A DNA stretch of 64,000 bases from Branchiostoma floridae (GCF_000003815.2 NW_023365730.1:157060-221059); one strand, 5' to 3'. Numbered from the stretch's first letter, positions 43,752 through 54,044 are shown. Notes: generated from the letters alone by a model not told the origin. Translations and numbers: made by a program.

Positions 43752-44435
43752 CGTACTTACGGTTCCGGAGAGTGGTGCGGTTTGGAGCCGTGTCTGAGGT
43801 ACTGGGTACACTGAAACACGCGGAACGTGTACTTACGGTTCCGGAGAGTGGTGCGGCTTGGAGCCGTGTCTGAGGTACTGGGTACACTGAAACACGCGGA
43901 ACGTGTACTTACGGTTCGGGAGAGTGATGCGGTTTGGAGCCGTGTCTGAGGTACTGGGTACACTGAAACACGCGGAACGTGTACTTACGGTTCGGGAGAG
44001 TGATGCGGTTTGGAGCCGTGTCTGAGGTACTGGGTACACTGAAACACGCGGAACGTGTACTTACGGTTCCGGAGAGTGGTGCGGCTTGGAGCCGTGTCTG
44101 AGGTACTGGGTACACTGAAACACGCGGAACGTGTACTTACGGTTCCGGAGAGTGGTGCGGTTTGGAGCCGTGTCTAAGGTACTGGGTACACTGAAACACG
44201 CGGAACGTGTACTTACGGTTCCGGAGAGTGGTGCGGCTTGGAGCCGTGTCTGAGGTACTGGGTACACTAAAACACGCGGAATGCGTACTTACGGTTCCGG
44301 AGAGTGGTGCGGTTTGGAGCCGTGTCTAAGGTACTGGGTACACTGAAACACGCGGAACGTGTACTTACGGTTCCGGAGAGTGGTGCGGCTTGGAGCCGTG
44401 TCTGAGGTACTGGGTACACTGAAACACGCGGAACG
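43752..44435 (-). repeat. Nine-copy 76-bp minisatellite made from tyrosine hydroxylase exon 10 and its donor
   Basis: Donor-containing acttac units lie at 43755, 43831, 43907, 43983, 44059, 44135, 44211, 44287 and 44363, exactly 76 bp apart and nearly identical. Each unit holds the last 22 codons of exon 10 ([20 protein letters not shown], then EP) and the donor gtaagt. The most upstream copy is the authentic exon end; eight more fill the intron. Reading past any donor in the coding frame gives an immediate TAA, so only the first donor gives normal TH. Each unit also has a gtgtttcag that might act as an acceptor. Confidence 0.97.
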
Positions 44436-44504
44436 CCAGACTCGCCAGGAAGTCTCGAGCCGACACGAGACCTGCTACGGGACGGAGCTGCCAACCTGTT
44501 CTCT
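44369..44504 (-). CDS. TH: Tyrosine hydroxylase exon 10
   Basis: A 136-nt exon, acceptor ctttttttttccag, donor CC|gtaagt. It encodes [40 protein letters not shown] and HSPEP, which form the pterin- and substrate-binding part of the catalytic domain and are almost invariant among tyrosine hydroxylases. The last 67 nt plus the donor are the founder unit of the 76-bp minisatellite at 43752-44435. Confidence 0.96.
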
Positions 44505-44906
44505 CTGGAAAAAAAAAGCAACAAAAACATTATGTATCTAACCTCTTTCGCAGACGTTTGAAACAGTGAAGAAGGCTTACTTGCCGTTTAAAATACAGGT
44601 TGACAGCGGATACCAACTTATTGACAGTGAATACCAACCTACTGTCTTTACGCCCGCAAAATGGGTATGGGACTGACTTTATTGCGTCCTTTGTACGTGG
44701 CATTTGTTAAGATTCGTTTGTAACTTGAGTGCAGAGACCAATTTTCCTTGTCAAAGAGCAAATGATAGAAACAAATATATTATTAAATTCTTTATAAAAT
44801 AGAGGTTGGTTGAACTTGAGCAACAACAGACAAGGCTCAGATGTAGAGTTGCCACCCTCTGTACTGCTTGTGATATTATAGCTGACGAAATAACGGATCT
44901 CACTAC

Positions 44907-44953
44907 CTTTCAGGAAGTTGGACACCGCCTCCAGCTGAGGAACTTCATCTGCA
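44907..44953 (-). CDS. TH: Tyrosine hydroxylase exon 9
   Basis: A 47-nt exon (ADEVPQLEAVSNFLK) between acceptor cgccccacag and donor AAAG|gtagtg. IPQLEdVS.FLK is the family pattern. The phases on both sides fit exons 8 and 10 (…CGYS-ADEV, FLK-E-RTGW). Confidence 0.93.
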
Positions 44954-45217
44954 CTGTGGGGCGAAAAAAGAGAAGGTTAAATTTGTGCAATACATTGTTG
45001 TTGGTAAAAATTAATAACAAATCGTGGTTGTCCATCGTGTCCGATGCTGACTTCTGTGTGCCCTCCTCTCTCATCTGTAACAAATATAGCACAATATATA
45101 GATGACTTTAATTACAGATTTTATTCAATCTAGAAAGTAATGCTAAAATACAAACTCATGCTATGATCACACAAAGACTACTATTACCATTATCTATACC
45201 AATTTGGCCTTTCTTAC

Positions 45218-45316
45218 CTGTATCCGCAGTGCTTCTCCAGCAGTTTGAGGCCTTCGATGTGCTCTTTGCAGGAATGGGTCTGGTACAGCGATGTGAGGGA
45301 GTTGTACACGATTCCC
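45218..45316 (-). CDS. TH: Tyrosine hydroxylase exon 8
   Basis: A 99-nt exon encoding [20 protein letters not shown] and [12 protein letters not shown]. The Y-TH-C-EH--G-LLE-.CGY pattern is shared by the hydroxylase family. Acceptor tgtttgtag, donor ACAG|gtaaga. Confidence 0.94.
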
Positions 45317-45779
45317 CTACAAACAGTAGGTTACATTGCGTTATGTTTTACTGACTAGCTGCCTAGTTTCCGAAAGAATGGTGCATATACAACTTCGCTG
45401 ACACGCTTTGCGAAAAATAATTCAACAGTTCATGGTTGGTGGCTCTGACACCTGAAGGTATGAGCCTAGTGGTTGGCTGAACATTGACGCGTCAGAAGTA
45501 CAAAGTTGCATATTGGTAATGATATATACAAATTAAATTTGTTCCAGGCTTCGCTAACCAACACGTACTCAATGTCAGATAAGTGCAGATACACATTACA
45601 TAACTTAGAACCTGAGGTTAACCAGGAGCTGGGGGTCTCCAGATCAAACTGAACTGTCCACGCCCAATGCAGAACAACGTGGCGAGAACTGTCTGAACTG
45701 TCTGTAGCCGCCAAGCATTAACTAATGATGCATGCGAACGATTGATTGATTGATTAAACATGGGGTTCACTTCACTTAC

Positions 45780-45830
45780 CAAGTTTCCGTTTCCTCTTCC
45801 GTGTACTCTATCACCGGTAGGGGTTGGCCA
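45780..45830 (-). CDS. TH: Tyrosine hydroxylase exon 7
   Basis: A 51-nt exon encoding GQPLPVIEYTEEETETW, matching the H-G-P-P-V-YT-EE--TW junction of the regulatory and catalytic domains. Acceptor cttactgtag, donor ACTTG|gtaagt. Confidence 0.93.
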
Positions 45831-46486
45831 CTACAGTAAGAAACAGTGAGACAGTGTACGTAACTGTGTATATTTCTGTTTGATCCATGGACGGTAAGCA
45901 TAATCACTTTCATACATGTATAAGACATGAAATAAACGTACACTTCTCCCAAAAACATACATAAGGACTTAGTTGACAAGTAAGCCTAAATTAGATTATC
46001 GTCGTAAAATTGGAGATATTGAAATCAGTTGTTGTGTTTGCTTGCTTTTTTGCAAAAGTTAGATAGAATGTAAGGCAATAGTGGTGGAAAATGATACTTA
46101 AAGAATTGGACGGTCCAGTGGTTTTGTAATTGAGAGCCAGGATTAGCCTGATTTAATCGCGCTTCTCAGGCCCGTCGTACATTGCCGCGCCGATCCGCGG
46201 GGAGGAGTCTACAAGCTCCGGATAGCGGAGTTTGCGTTACACAGACTAAGCCAGGATGACTTGTGGCCAATTCTACACAGTAATGTCGTTTGGGGCATAC
46301 CCACTAAACTTGTCATAACAATGATCGATAAGTTGAATCGGGCTCTCGCTCTAACTAAAGCTAAAGTTTCAATGATTTATAACAGCATCTCACTAAATAT
46401 ACAGGCTAGTGATCAATGACGTCACCGTGTGAGTGTTGTGTATATAGTAAGTCTAGACATGACGTCAGATGTGACGTCATACTCAC

Positions 46487-46554
46487 TGCCTGTATTCGAA
46501 GGCGGCATCCGCTATTTTCTTTCTGCGCGCTCGGTAGACTTTATCTGAGAAACC
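46487..46554 (-). CDS. TH: Tyrosine hydroxylase exon 6
   Basis: A 68-nt exon encoding GFSDKVYRARRKKIADAAFE then YR, the start of the catalytic domain (GFSD.VYR.RRK.IA in TH). Acceptor ttttccag, donor GGCA|gtgagt. The first codon follows DADHP of exon 5 directly. Confidence 0.95.
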
Positions 46555-46603
46555 CTGGAAAAATGGAAGTGGACCGTTAGTCATGTAATGGGGTACATCA
46601 ACC

Positions 46604-46655
46604 TAATCTCCAAGCAGATCCTACGGTATCCATAAGATAGTATCGAAGCAGGGCA
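46604..46655. mobile_element. MITE arm fragment (atctccaagcagat family)
   Basis: taatctccaagcagatccta followed by a ccataagatagtatcga arm, without the other half. It lies in the intron between exons 5 and 6. Confidence 0.7.
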
Positions 46656-46906
46656 GCCCGGTTGTCTTGAAATAAAATAGATTGATAAACGAAATCGATT
46701 AAAAATTTCATTGATTCAAGGTTTTTAGTTTCAAAGCATAACATTTATGGCAATGAAACGAATGAATGGATGGCAATCTTTCTATGCTGCCACTGTCTGT
46801 GTAATAGGTAGAAAGTATACTTGGAAGAATTTCTTTTATAAGTTATTAGGGCTTGGAGGGCTCAATCACATACAGGTGTTCACAAAGTCATAGAAAACAT
46901 ACTTAC

Positions 46907-46995
46907 CGGATGGTCTGCGTCCAGTTCGGGTTCGAACTTGGTGACCAGATGATGGCACTTGTCCAGGTCTGCGATCACCTTGGGAAACCACGGAC
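46907..46995 (-). CDS. TH: Tyrosine hydroxylase exon 5
   Basis: An 89-nt exon encoding [20 protein letters not shown] and EPELDADHP. The sequence PWFP-K-.[18 protein letters not shown] is the highly conserved start of the catalytic domain. LDKCHHLV separates TH from phenylalanine hydroxylase. Acceptor tttttcaacag, donor CCG|gtaagt. Confidence 0.96.
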
Positions 46996-47712
46996 CTGTT
47001 GAAAAACAAAGGTCAGATGAGTCAAATAGGGCAAAGAAACGACTAGAAAAAATTGTGCAAACGTTGAAACAGATCATAACCATGTCAACGTATGTATAAG
47101 CTAGCTTAGCCAACTAAAACAAGACATATAGAATACAACACGGTGTATTTCGTATCAACCGAGGTATCAGCCCGACCGCGACAAGAAACAAACTTATAAA
47201 CCTGGAAAGATGGTTGCTTTCGAACATAAAGGGCATAACGCGCTTGCCTACCCTAACCGTTTGGGTGTCAGACTCAGACTACATGCTTGGGGATATCACC
47301 CTTGCCCTGCTCAGAATCAAGGAAACATGCAGTCCTATTGCCGCACCTCGGGCAATCACTTGAAGTCACCCGAGTTTGCATAAAATGGCAGCCGCTTCAG
47401 ACCCCTGCGATCTAGCCCTCGCAATTCATCCCATTGCGGCATAGAGAGAGGTATCCATTACCTTCGCATAATTCAACCAGGTGTCATTATACCGCCACCT
47501 CATAAAACGTTGTTAAAGAGGCCTTCAACGCTAAAATATCTGGATTGTATTACATTTAGGATATGTAACATTTGGTGTTCAAGACAATCTTGGAAAGACC
47601 TCTATACTAAAGTTTTTTTGAGGTGGAGGTATTATGACACCTGGTGGAATTATGATAGTCGATGTTACCACCAAACAACAGCGAAAATTACAATGACACG
47701 AAATAAACGCAC

Positions 47713-47896
47713 CATCCACGTCTTCTCCATTCTCGTTGAAGAGTTGCAGGCTCTTGACCCTCCCCTTGAGCGAGATGACCAGTCCGGGGATGTTCCCTTT
47801 GCGCTCGTCACGCTCGCACCTCACCAGGACACTGACGTCACCGCCGCCATCTTGGGAAGGGCGGGACTCGATGTGGTGGATTTTCACGTGATATCT
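47713..47896 (-). CDS. TH: Tyrosine hydroxylase exon 4 (ACT-like regulatory domain)
   Basis: A 184-nt exon encoding RYHVKIHHIESRPSQDGGGD, VSVLVRCERDERKGNIPGLV, ISLKGRVKSLQLFNENGEDV and DG. KIHHIESRP aligns with KIHHLETRP of vertebrate TH, and the rest is the second half of the ACT regulatory fold. Acceptor ctttcatcag, donor GATG|gtgcgt. The overlapping plus-strand frame at 47510-47959 is a shadow. Confidence 0.94.
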
Positions 47897-48563
47897 CTGA
47901 TGAAAGGGAATCAAGGTCTCAGAACACAGTTTTTCGGGTATGGGGATTTACATGGTTAAGGACCCCAAAGTGAGGTGGTTCGACGACTCAAAACCTATAG
48001 TAGGGTGCAGATACAATTCACAAGAATTTAGTATGTTGAAGTTGAGGGTACAAGCTACAAAATATCTGAAGATGAGCATAGATTTGCCGGCTCGATTTTC
48101 CATAACAGACACTTTGATTTGACCCCCAGCGGAGGTCATGGAACTGCAGGCGGCGAACAGGAAGTGCCGGTAACATATCAAGGCGCAAATTCCCGCCGGC
48201 CGAAAAAGCGACGTAATCCAACTTATACAGTATGAACACCGATGTATTCCTCTACTATTCACCACAGATTCCATCTCGCTGTCGTGCACGGAAGAATAAA
48301 TACGGCCTTTGCAAGTACCGCGATGCACTATTTTAACCCGAACTACTTTTGGGGACGGGGGTCGCGGATAAATACTGTGTTATGAGACCTCAATTGATGT
48401 TGCTTTTAAACGGTACTGAATATACGCAGCTTTAAATATCTAGGTATTGCCACAAACCAATAATTTATCAACATGCATCAATGTCATTATCGTGATTTTA
48501 TATCCATAATCATGATTTGTAATCAGAACGTTATATACCATTTTGATAAACAAGTATACAATG

Positions 48564-48580
48564 TTAATGACCTTGAACGC
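48564..48580 (-). repeat. 17-bp copy of the exon 3 donor junction
   Basis: On the minus strand GCGTTCAAGGTCATTAA is identical to the exon 3/intron 3 boundary at about 48703-48719, 139 bp further along. Without the preceding exon body it is a decoy donor. Confidence 0.7.
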
Positions 48581-48709
48581 ATTGGCATGGCCTTCAACGC
48601 AACCGGTCGATCGGTAAGAAGACAAGCTTCTTTGTCGCTATTATGATTTTACATCGATATAACATTACATGTAATCTCAGCTAATCGTTTAATCAAAAGT
48701 TTTAATGAC

Positions 48710-48876
48710 CTTGAACGCGTCCAAAATGGCGGGCAGTCTATCGAACCCGTCGTTCGGAGAGAAGACGATGGTGGCCTTCACGGGGACGTTGTTGTCCTCA
48801 GCATGGTCCAGCACCTCCAGGTCCTCGTCATCTTCAGACAGACTCAGCTGCCGCCATGCACTAGACAGGCGCCGCC
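48710..48876 (-). CDS. TH: Tyrosine hydroxylase exon 3 (ACT-like regulatory domain)
   Basis: A 167-nt exon encoding RRLSSAWRQLSLSEDDEDLE, then VPVKATIVFSPNDGFDRLPA and ILDAFK. The beta strand ATIVFS and helix RLPAILDAFK correspond to AVVFEERDG...LSRALKVFE in rat TH. The donor AAG|gtcatt is weaker than the others. The acceptor is tacgacatcag and its pyrimidine tract is interrupted by a pentanucleotide microsatellite upstream. Confidence 0.9.
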
Positions 48877-48894
48877 CTGATGTCGTAGAATAGA

Positions 48895-48955
48895 GATATG
48901 ATATGATATGATATATGTGTATCGTATATGTATTGTATTGTATTGTATTGTATAT
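48895..48955. repeat. Pentanucleotide microsatellite in tyrosine hydroxylase intron 2
   Basis: Repeats of gatat/atgat then (tattg)n, starting about 20 bp from the exon 3 acceptor. Length variation here could alter the branch point or pyrimidine tract. Confidence 0.85.
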
Positions 48956-49388
48956 GATTATGTTTGTATTTACGACACAAGCCTGGTGATTAGTGGCCAC
49001 AATGTTTCGTACTAGTCAAAACCTGAACAAACTTAAAGTTAGAGATATAAAACTTAGTGGATAATGATGATATCAGTATAAAAGTAACATTAGGTATTCC
49101 TCTAGCTTACATCGTTTTACTGTTCACACTTACAGGTCTCAACCGGTTATTTCCTCAGACAGCCAAACCATGTGACTCTCGAAGATAACGGTATACAAGA
49201 TGCAAAACTTCCAAGGCAATGTTTACCGATACCTCATTGCATGCATGCACCATCCTTAAGCTTATTTCAACGCCTAGTAATGGTCTTGCAATAAACAAAC
49301 CCGTCTACTGCATTTATAGAAGTGCATTCAGATTAAAATAATTGATTATTAATCATTAATTAAACCGTACCCGGATTGTCGATTTTAC

Positions 49389-49464
49389 CTGTAACACGGC
49401 AAAGCTCCTTCTCTGCGCGTGCGTCGTCAATCAGGCTCCGCCGGCGACCATGGTAACCGTTTGT
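49389..49464 (-). CDS. TH: Tyrosine hydroxylase exon 2 (PKA-site exon)
   Basis: A 76-nt exon encoding TNGYHGRRRSLIDDARAEKE and LCRVT. GRRRSLIDDAR aligns with GRRQSLIEDAR of vertebrate TH, where the serine (Ser40 in rat) is phosphorylated by PKA to relieve catecholamine inhibition. Here it is about Ser52 counted from the first ATG. Acceptor tgttccag, donor ACAG|gtaaaa. Phenylalanine and tryptophan hydroxylases lack this exact motif, which supports the TH call. Confidence 0.95.
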
Positions 49465-49724
49465 CTGGAACACATGTCAAAAACGTCATCAGGCGAGTGA
49501 AGCTAAAGGTAATTAATGATTCCATAACCTTGTTAGATAAGTAGCCTCCACCAGGCCTTCCTACGGGGGTGCGGGGATCGTAGAATTCGGCAAAAAACTG
49601 GCCAGGGGCTAGTCAACGCTAAGGTTAAGACCAACTCCTCTGGTAGCAAAACCCCCTAGCAAATTATTCTCCTCATAATAGCCAGCGTAGTCATTCTAGT
49701 ACAGACTACTTGTTTATTACGCTG

Positions 49725-49905
49725 TAGAGGTAGTGAGTCGTTATCCACTGTGTCTATAGGGCACTGTGTTAGGAGGACGAGCCCGTCCCTCTCCTTCTTC
49801 GCCTTTCTAACCTCACCGACCAAAATTAAGTACATATTTTTATACCTGGTTGCAGTGAGGGAAGTCGCATTAAGCGCCTAACCCAAGGCACAACGCCTAG
49901 CTGGA
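49725..49905 (-). mobile_element. SINE fragment in tyrosine hydroxylase intron 1
   Basis: In reverse complement it contains gcaaccaggtataaaaatat then gtacttaattttggtcggtg, and a 3' part ctatagacacagtggataac that matches aggcacagtggataac of the SINE at 42540-42835. Confidence 0.55.
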
Positions 49906-50364
49906 AATAGAATAACTTTATTGCACGACAATTGTATATGATACAATGTATGGCAACAACTATTACACTAAGTACAAAACAATGGTATAGGATAAAACCC
50001 GCAACGTTAGCGACGTTTCTCCACAGCACATATTATTGAAACGTATAATTTATCAGTGAAATTTAAGTGAAACTTGAAAACAAAATAATCAGACTTTACG
50101 TTTTTTTATAATTACATAAAACTATTTCTGAAAAGATGATTCTACTTTTAGGTGGTGTCAACTATAAAGACTCCTACCTTGCAGGGGTTAAACGCTTACA
50201 ATTGCCAGAACATGAACATGGCAGTTAATGGGAGAATATTAGGTTGAAAGGATCAGAGAGCACGACTCCGTGGCAGTAATAGCAGGGTTGGTGTGAATCT
50301 CACGCAATGCTAGGATTGTTGGATTATTTGCATAAGGAATATGTCCGTATACGTGTGTGTGTGG

Positions 50365-50376
50365 GGGGGGGGGGGG
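50365..50376. repeat. Poly-G run after a TG repeat
   Basis: gtgtgtgtgt followed by a run of at least 12 G; length-unstable sequence in TH intron 1. Confidence 0.85.
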
Positions 50377-50419
50377 ATAGAACTGGTCACCTTACAACCA
50401 GGTCCAGTTGCGAAACGCC

Positions 50420-50560
50420 CTATCTGTATCTGTATCTTTTGTATCTGTATCTATATAGCCGGTATAACCGCCGTTCAGCGTAACACACTAGCTTCGCAGG
50501 CACGTGGCGCGACAGCAGCTGGTTGTATTACAACGAACGACCACAGAGGACATCGCGGAA
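50420..50560 (-). mobile_element. LINE 3' end fragment (ctatatagatacaga family)
   Basis: Reverse complement ends with the 3' UTR cagctgctgtcgcgccacgt, then ggcggttataccggctatat and agatacagatacaaaagata. It is the same family as 36255-36400, 51130-51232 and 54200-54595. Confidence 0.7.
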
Positions 50561-50689
50561 GAAGTCTACGAAACGAGTAGCGGTCAATAGAGCCGATTGG
50601 AGATATTGCACCAAAAATAGAATGGTTCTGGAGAGAGATGGCCAAAGAGATAACTGTTCATTTGATTGATTTTTTATCGATTAATTGAT

Positions 50690-50875
50690 TGTTTGAAGTG
50701 AAGCACCCATTAGCACACCTCGGTGAAGTGAGGAAGGTCGTGTCAAGTGTCTTTCCCAAGGCCGTGAAAAGTGCCTTTCCCAATGGCACAATGTCGGGGC
50801 ACGGCGAGTATCGAACTCGGGACCTCTAGATTCCGAGCCGAACGCTCTACCAGTTACGACGCCACAATTATAGAC
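50690..50875 (-). mobile_element. tRNA-derived SINE with intact-looking tRNA head
   Basis: In reverse complement the head reads gtggcgtcgtaactggtaga, then gcgttcggctcggaatctag and aggtcccgagttcgatactc. It carries an A-box-like tggtagagcg and a B box GAGTTCGATAC, followed by a body with ccttgggaaagacacttgac and cttcctcacttcaccgaggt. The body shows it is a SINE and not a working tRNA gene. Confidence 0.65.
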
Positions 50876-51129
50876 GAGATTAGCGGTTTTGTGTGGAAAC
50901 CGTTTTGTAAAGCAGCCACAACCCTCTGTTGCCCCGCAACGTTACTGAGTTCTGGGAATTCGATGATGACATGTCATTTCCTATATTGTACGTCATCCTA
51001 CCATGCTAGCTGAAATTCTAGGAAGGGATTAAAGTTTGCATCAGGCAGTTTCTACGAAATAGGATTTGGTACGAACGTAGCTTTATCGCATATTTTCGTT
51101 AAAAATAGAACATATTTGATAGAGCTAAA

Positions 51130-51232
51130 TATCACTATCTGTATAGAAGGTATGACCACCCTTTGACGTAACACACCAGCTTCGCGGAACGCGGCGCGGT
51201 AGCAGATGGCTATATTACACTAAACGACATGT
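51130..51232 (-). mobile_element. LINE 3' end fragment (diverged copy)
   Basis: Matches the ctatatagatacaga-family 3' UTR with point changes (tatgaccaccctttgacgta, acacaccagcttcgcggaac). No coding part. Confidence 0.55.
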
Positions 51233-52780
51233 CACTTTGACACGTAACCTACACAGAACTGTAAGCTATATAATGAGGATGCCACTGTGTGATCTAGTGT
51301 GATCTAAACACTAACTAAAGCGGCGATTTAGAAAATCTGCCGTAGAAATACAGACATTTCAACCATGTTGCTGTGTAATGAAATCAGGTTGTGGACCTGT
51401 CTTACACGCTTTCTCTGCATGTGTGACTGCCGAAAGTATATGTAATCCAAATATCATAACTGCTAAAGATAGCTCACCCCAGTTTTGTTAGTGTCACATA
51501 AAAGATTCTCTTCCTATGGCATTTGTTTTGTTTGTATGATAACATAATATCACTATCGTTTTCTAAATGCGTTGCTAAACATAACAAATCGACAATTTGT
51601 GAATACGATAAAAAGGTAACAAAAACAACACCAGATGTTGCCTTATGTAAAATGGGTGAAAGGTTGGCACAGTTTTTCTTATAAATGTCCAGATCCATAT
51701 ACGTTAGACAGACAGACAGCATATGTTCAATACAAGGAAACATTAATATTCAAATCGTAGGATACTAAAAAAAAAAAACCGCTCGTTATGTAGTGCTATC
51801 ATGTTACCAATTCAAAAGAAAGAACTATAATACTAGTATTTCAATGAAGATAATACATCCAGGTAATAAGATACACCAAAAATCAATTACTCAAGCAACT
51901 GGGTAGGATTTTGAAACAGTCTTTTCAGACAACCACCCGGTATCTTTCCTCAGTGACGTATAATACTTTATTTTTGGCGTATGATACTCATCTAATAGCT
52001 TACTTTTCAGCTCAATGTATGTATCACCGTTTGACATGCTACACCTGCATTTTGCATATATTTCGTTCTCGTTTATAGTCTATTTTCGGGATAGACTACC
52101 AAGTCTTGCTGAAGGAGTGAAACATATTTTCCATATACTGATAAGTAATAGTGATACCATTCAAATCGCATTTAGGCAATATCATGTCAATTTTTGGACG
52201 AAAAAATAGCTTCCAATGGCGTGCAAAAATGGACGGAAGATGATAGAGAATTTCCCCAACTGATATACCCGTAAAGTCTGTGTATCGCTATGGCCGAGAC
52301 GACTAACTTACACGTAATTCACACTTTGGATGAATTCAATAAAGGCAGTACGTATTTCACTTTCACATAACCACAAAAAGGCCTTGGCATCTTGCAGAAA
52401 GAACACGGCCTTTCTACATAATAGTTACAGGTAAAAGTACAACCCTTACACAGCGATGCCGCGATGTATCATCATCCGACAGTGTGTCGTGTATTAACAT
52501 CGCAGCAATGAAAATATCGGACGCTAAACTAGCCGCTCAAAAGACGTAGCTCTATCAAAATAAGTACAGTATTACTAAGTCAGCGAAAGAAACGATTGCA
52601 GATTCCATTCGATATAGCCCAAGCATTTTAGTAACTGAAATTGTTGTAATACAACGGATACGTGTAGTACAAATTTGTAACTCTTGTCATCTATATTCAT
52701 TGTCATACATTGACACTAATTCAGTGGTTGCGTAATAAAACATCATGGTCATATAAAAAAGGGAACATAATTTCACTTAC

Positions 52781-52906
52781 GAACTGGTACTCCACGGCTG
52801 AGTCGGAAGCGATGCGGTTACGGAAGCTCTTGGGTTGCTGCTCGTCCTCTGCCATGGTATCGTCGTCGTCTTCTGCCTGTACTACGGTCTGCGTCTTTTC
52901 CTCCAT
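52781..52906 (-). CDS. TH: Tyrosine hydroxylase exon 1 (N-terminal regulatory region)
   Basis: TH converts tyrosine to L-DOPA using iron, tetrahydrobiopterin and oxygen, the rate-limiting step of catecholamine synthesis in the cytosol. This exon opens with ATG (MEEKTQTVVQ, acidic AEDDDD) and ends DSAVEYQF|gtaagt in phase 0. KSFRNRIAS recalls KGFRRAVSE near the vertebrate TH N-terminus. The 15 exons join with all phases consistent to give about 521 codons, slightly longer than the usual ~500. A second in-frame ATG (MAEDEQQ, 52855) has a stronger context, so a start 17 residues later is possible. The first ATG is preferred because it also has G at -3 and +4 and is the first from the promoter. 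Confidence 0.88.
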
Positions 52907-53017
52907 CGCTACTGCCACAAACACAAAAATTGCCACAAATTACGACGACGTTTTGTCACTTTGCTGACGTTTCCTCCGTGCAAGGATGGAGACATTAGTG
53001 GCAGGGCAGCTGCCCTG

Positions 53018-53036
53018 TATTTAAACCATGCGTCAC
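53018..53036 (-). promoter_or_regulatory. Candidate tyrosine hydroxylase core promoter (TATA and CRE-like)
   Basis: The minus strand reads TGACGCATGGTTTAAATA: a CRE-like TGACGCA directly followed by a TATA-like TTTAAATA. It lies about 110 bp upstream of the first ATG, implying a start near 52990. Vertebrate TH promoters have a CRE close to the TATA box. Inference from motif and position only. Confidence 0.45.
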
Positions 53037-53129
53037 AGATCGGCAATAGTCGGACCGTGTCATTTTCTCGTTAGACCAACAAAGGCGCACAATTACATGT
53101 TATTTCAAGACCGCGACCGACGTGCGCAC

Positions 53130-53540
53130 AGCTAAGCTCCCTTTCAACTAGACGGCGATTGCGCTGCGCTCTCACTGCGACCTAAATAGGATATGTGTAA
53201 CCTTCGCTTTCACATTGATTCATACAAAATTTAACAGTGTGATCGAGAAGACATCAATACACACACAGTGTAAAAAGATTCGTTTCTTTTCTGAACAATT
53301 CGTTGAGCGATCTGTCAAATTGTGGGCCACAGACAAAGCGTGGTGAGAGCGCCGTCCTAATGGAAAAGGAGTATAAGCAGCCTCATTACTTGGGTGGAAG
53401 GGTGGTTTGTGATTACAGAAAAGTGTAAAAATATTCGTTTCTTTTCTATAGAATCAGTTGAGCAATGTGTCAAATTTTAGGTCGCAGAGAGAGCGCGGCG
53501 AGAGCGCCGTTCTAGTGGAAAGGGGGTATTAGCAGCGGAT
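53130..53540. mobile_element. MITE with ctttccactagaacggcgctctcgcc-type ends, plus a partial second copy
   Basis: Left end ccctttcaactagacggcga, right end gagagcgccgtcctaatgga. Inner arms include gcgacctaaat and gtgggccacagacaaagcg. A second right half (53422-53530) repeats gttgagcaatgtgtcaaatt and agagcgccgttctagtggaa. The same family lies within each unit of the array after 56 kb. It sits just upstream of the TH promoter. Confidence 0.65.
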
Positions 53541-54044
53541 GGAAGAGCGGTTTGTGATTACAGAAAACATCAGGTGTAATTCTAACAATTTCCTGCACGT
53601 CATTGGTGATTGCTAAACGGAAATTAGAAATGTGGCCTTTTGGCCAGGGCCTGTTAGCTGGGTGTGGTCTCCTTATTGATGACGGGGTAAAACGTCATTG
53701 AAAAAGATCACAAACTGCCTTGAAAGGTTTTAGAAAGAATAACAATATTAAGGATTGAGGTAATAAGGGGTTAGTTGAAATAGAAACAGAAACGACCAGT
53801 GAAAGATCAAAGAGGACGAAATAATTTTGGAAGACTTCTTTTTCAACAAATTTGGGAAAACTTCTTTTTCATGGCGATCATTTCGACTCTCGTGTAGATA
53901 ATGTAAAACAGTTGTATGAGGCCCGGTCAGATAGATATGGGCCCCCCAGAGAAGCTTACTTTTTTTCAGATGAAACTTAAATTCTCTACAACGCTTCTTC
54001 GTTGAAAGCTACAACCAGTTTATTAACCTAAAAAAAAAAAAAAA
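53541..54044. other. Intergenic stretch without recognisable features
   Basis: Only a poly-A run near 54030 is noteworthy; no exon or RNA gene is seen. Confidence 0.5.

Noticed and set aside
43757-44530. Series of overlapping 68-87-residue minus-strand frames
   Set aside because: They arise from the 76-bp repeat (three units keep a frame) and are not separate proteins.
47510-47959. 149-residue plus-strand frame
   Set aside because: It is antisense to tyrosine hydroxylase exon 4, which fits the family and splice phases.
50800-50875. Genuine tRNA gene
   Set aside because: The tRNA-like head continues into a SINE body and pairs imperfectly.
52907-52936. Longer tyrosine hydroxylase N-terminus starting at 52936
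   Set aside because: The codon there is GTG, not ATG; the first ATG is at 52906.
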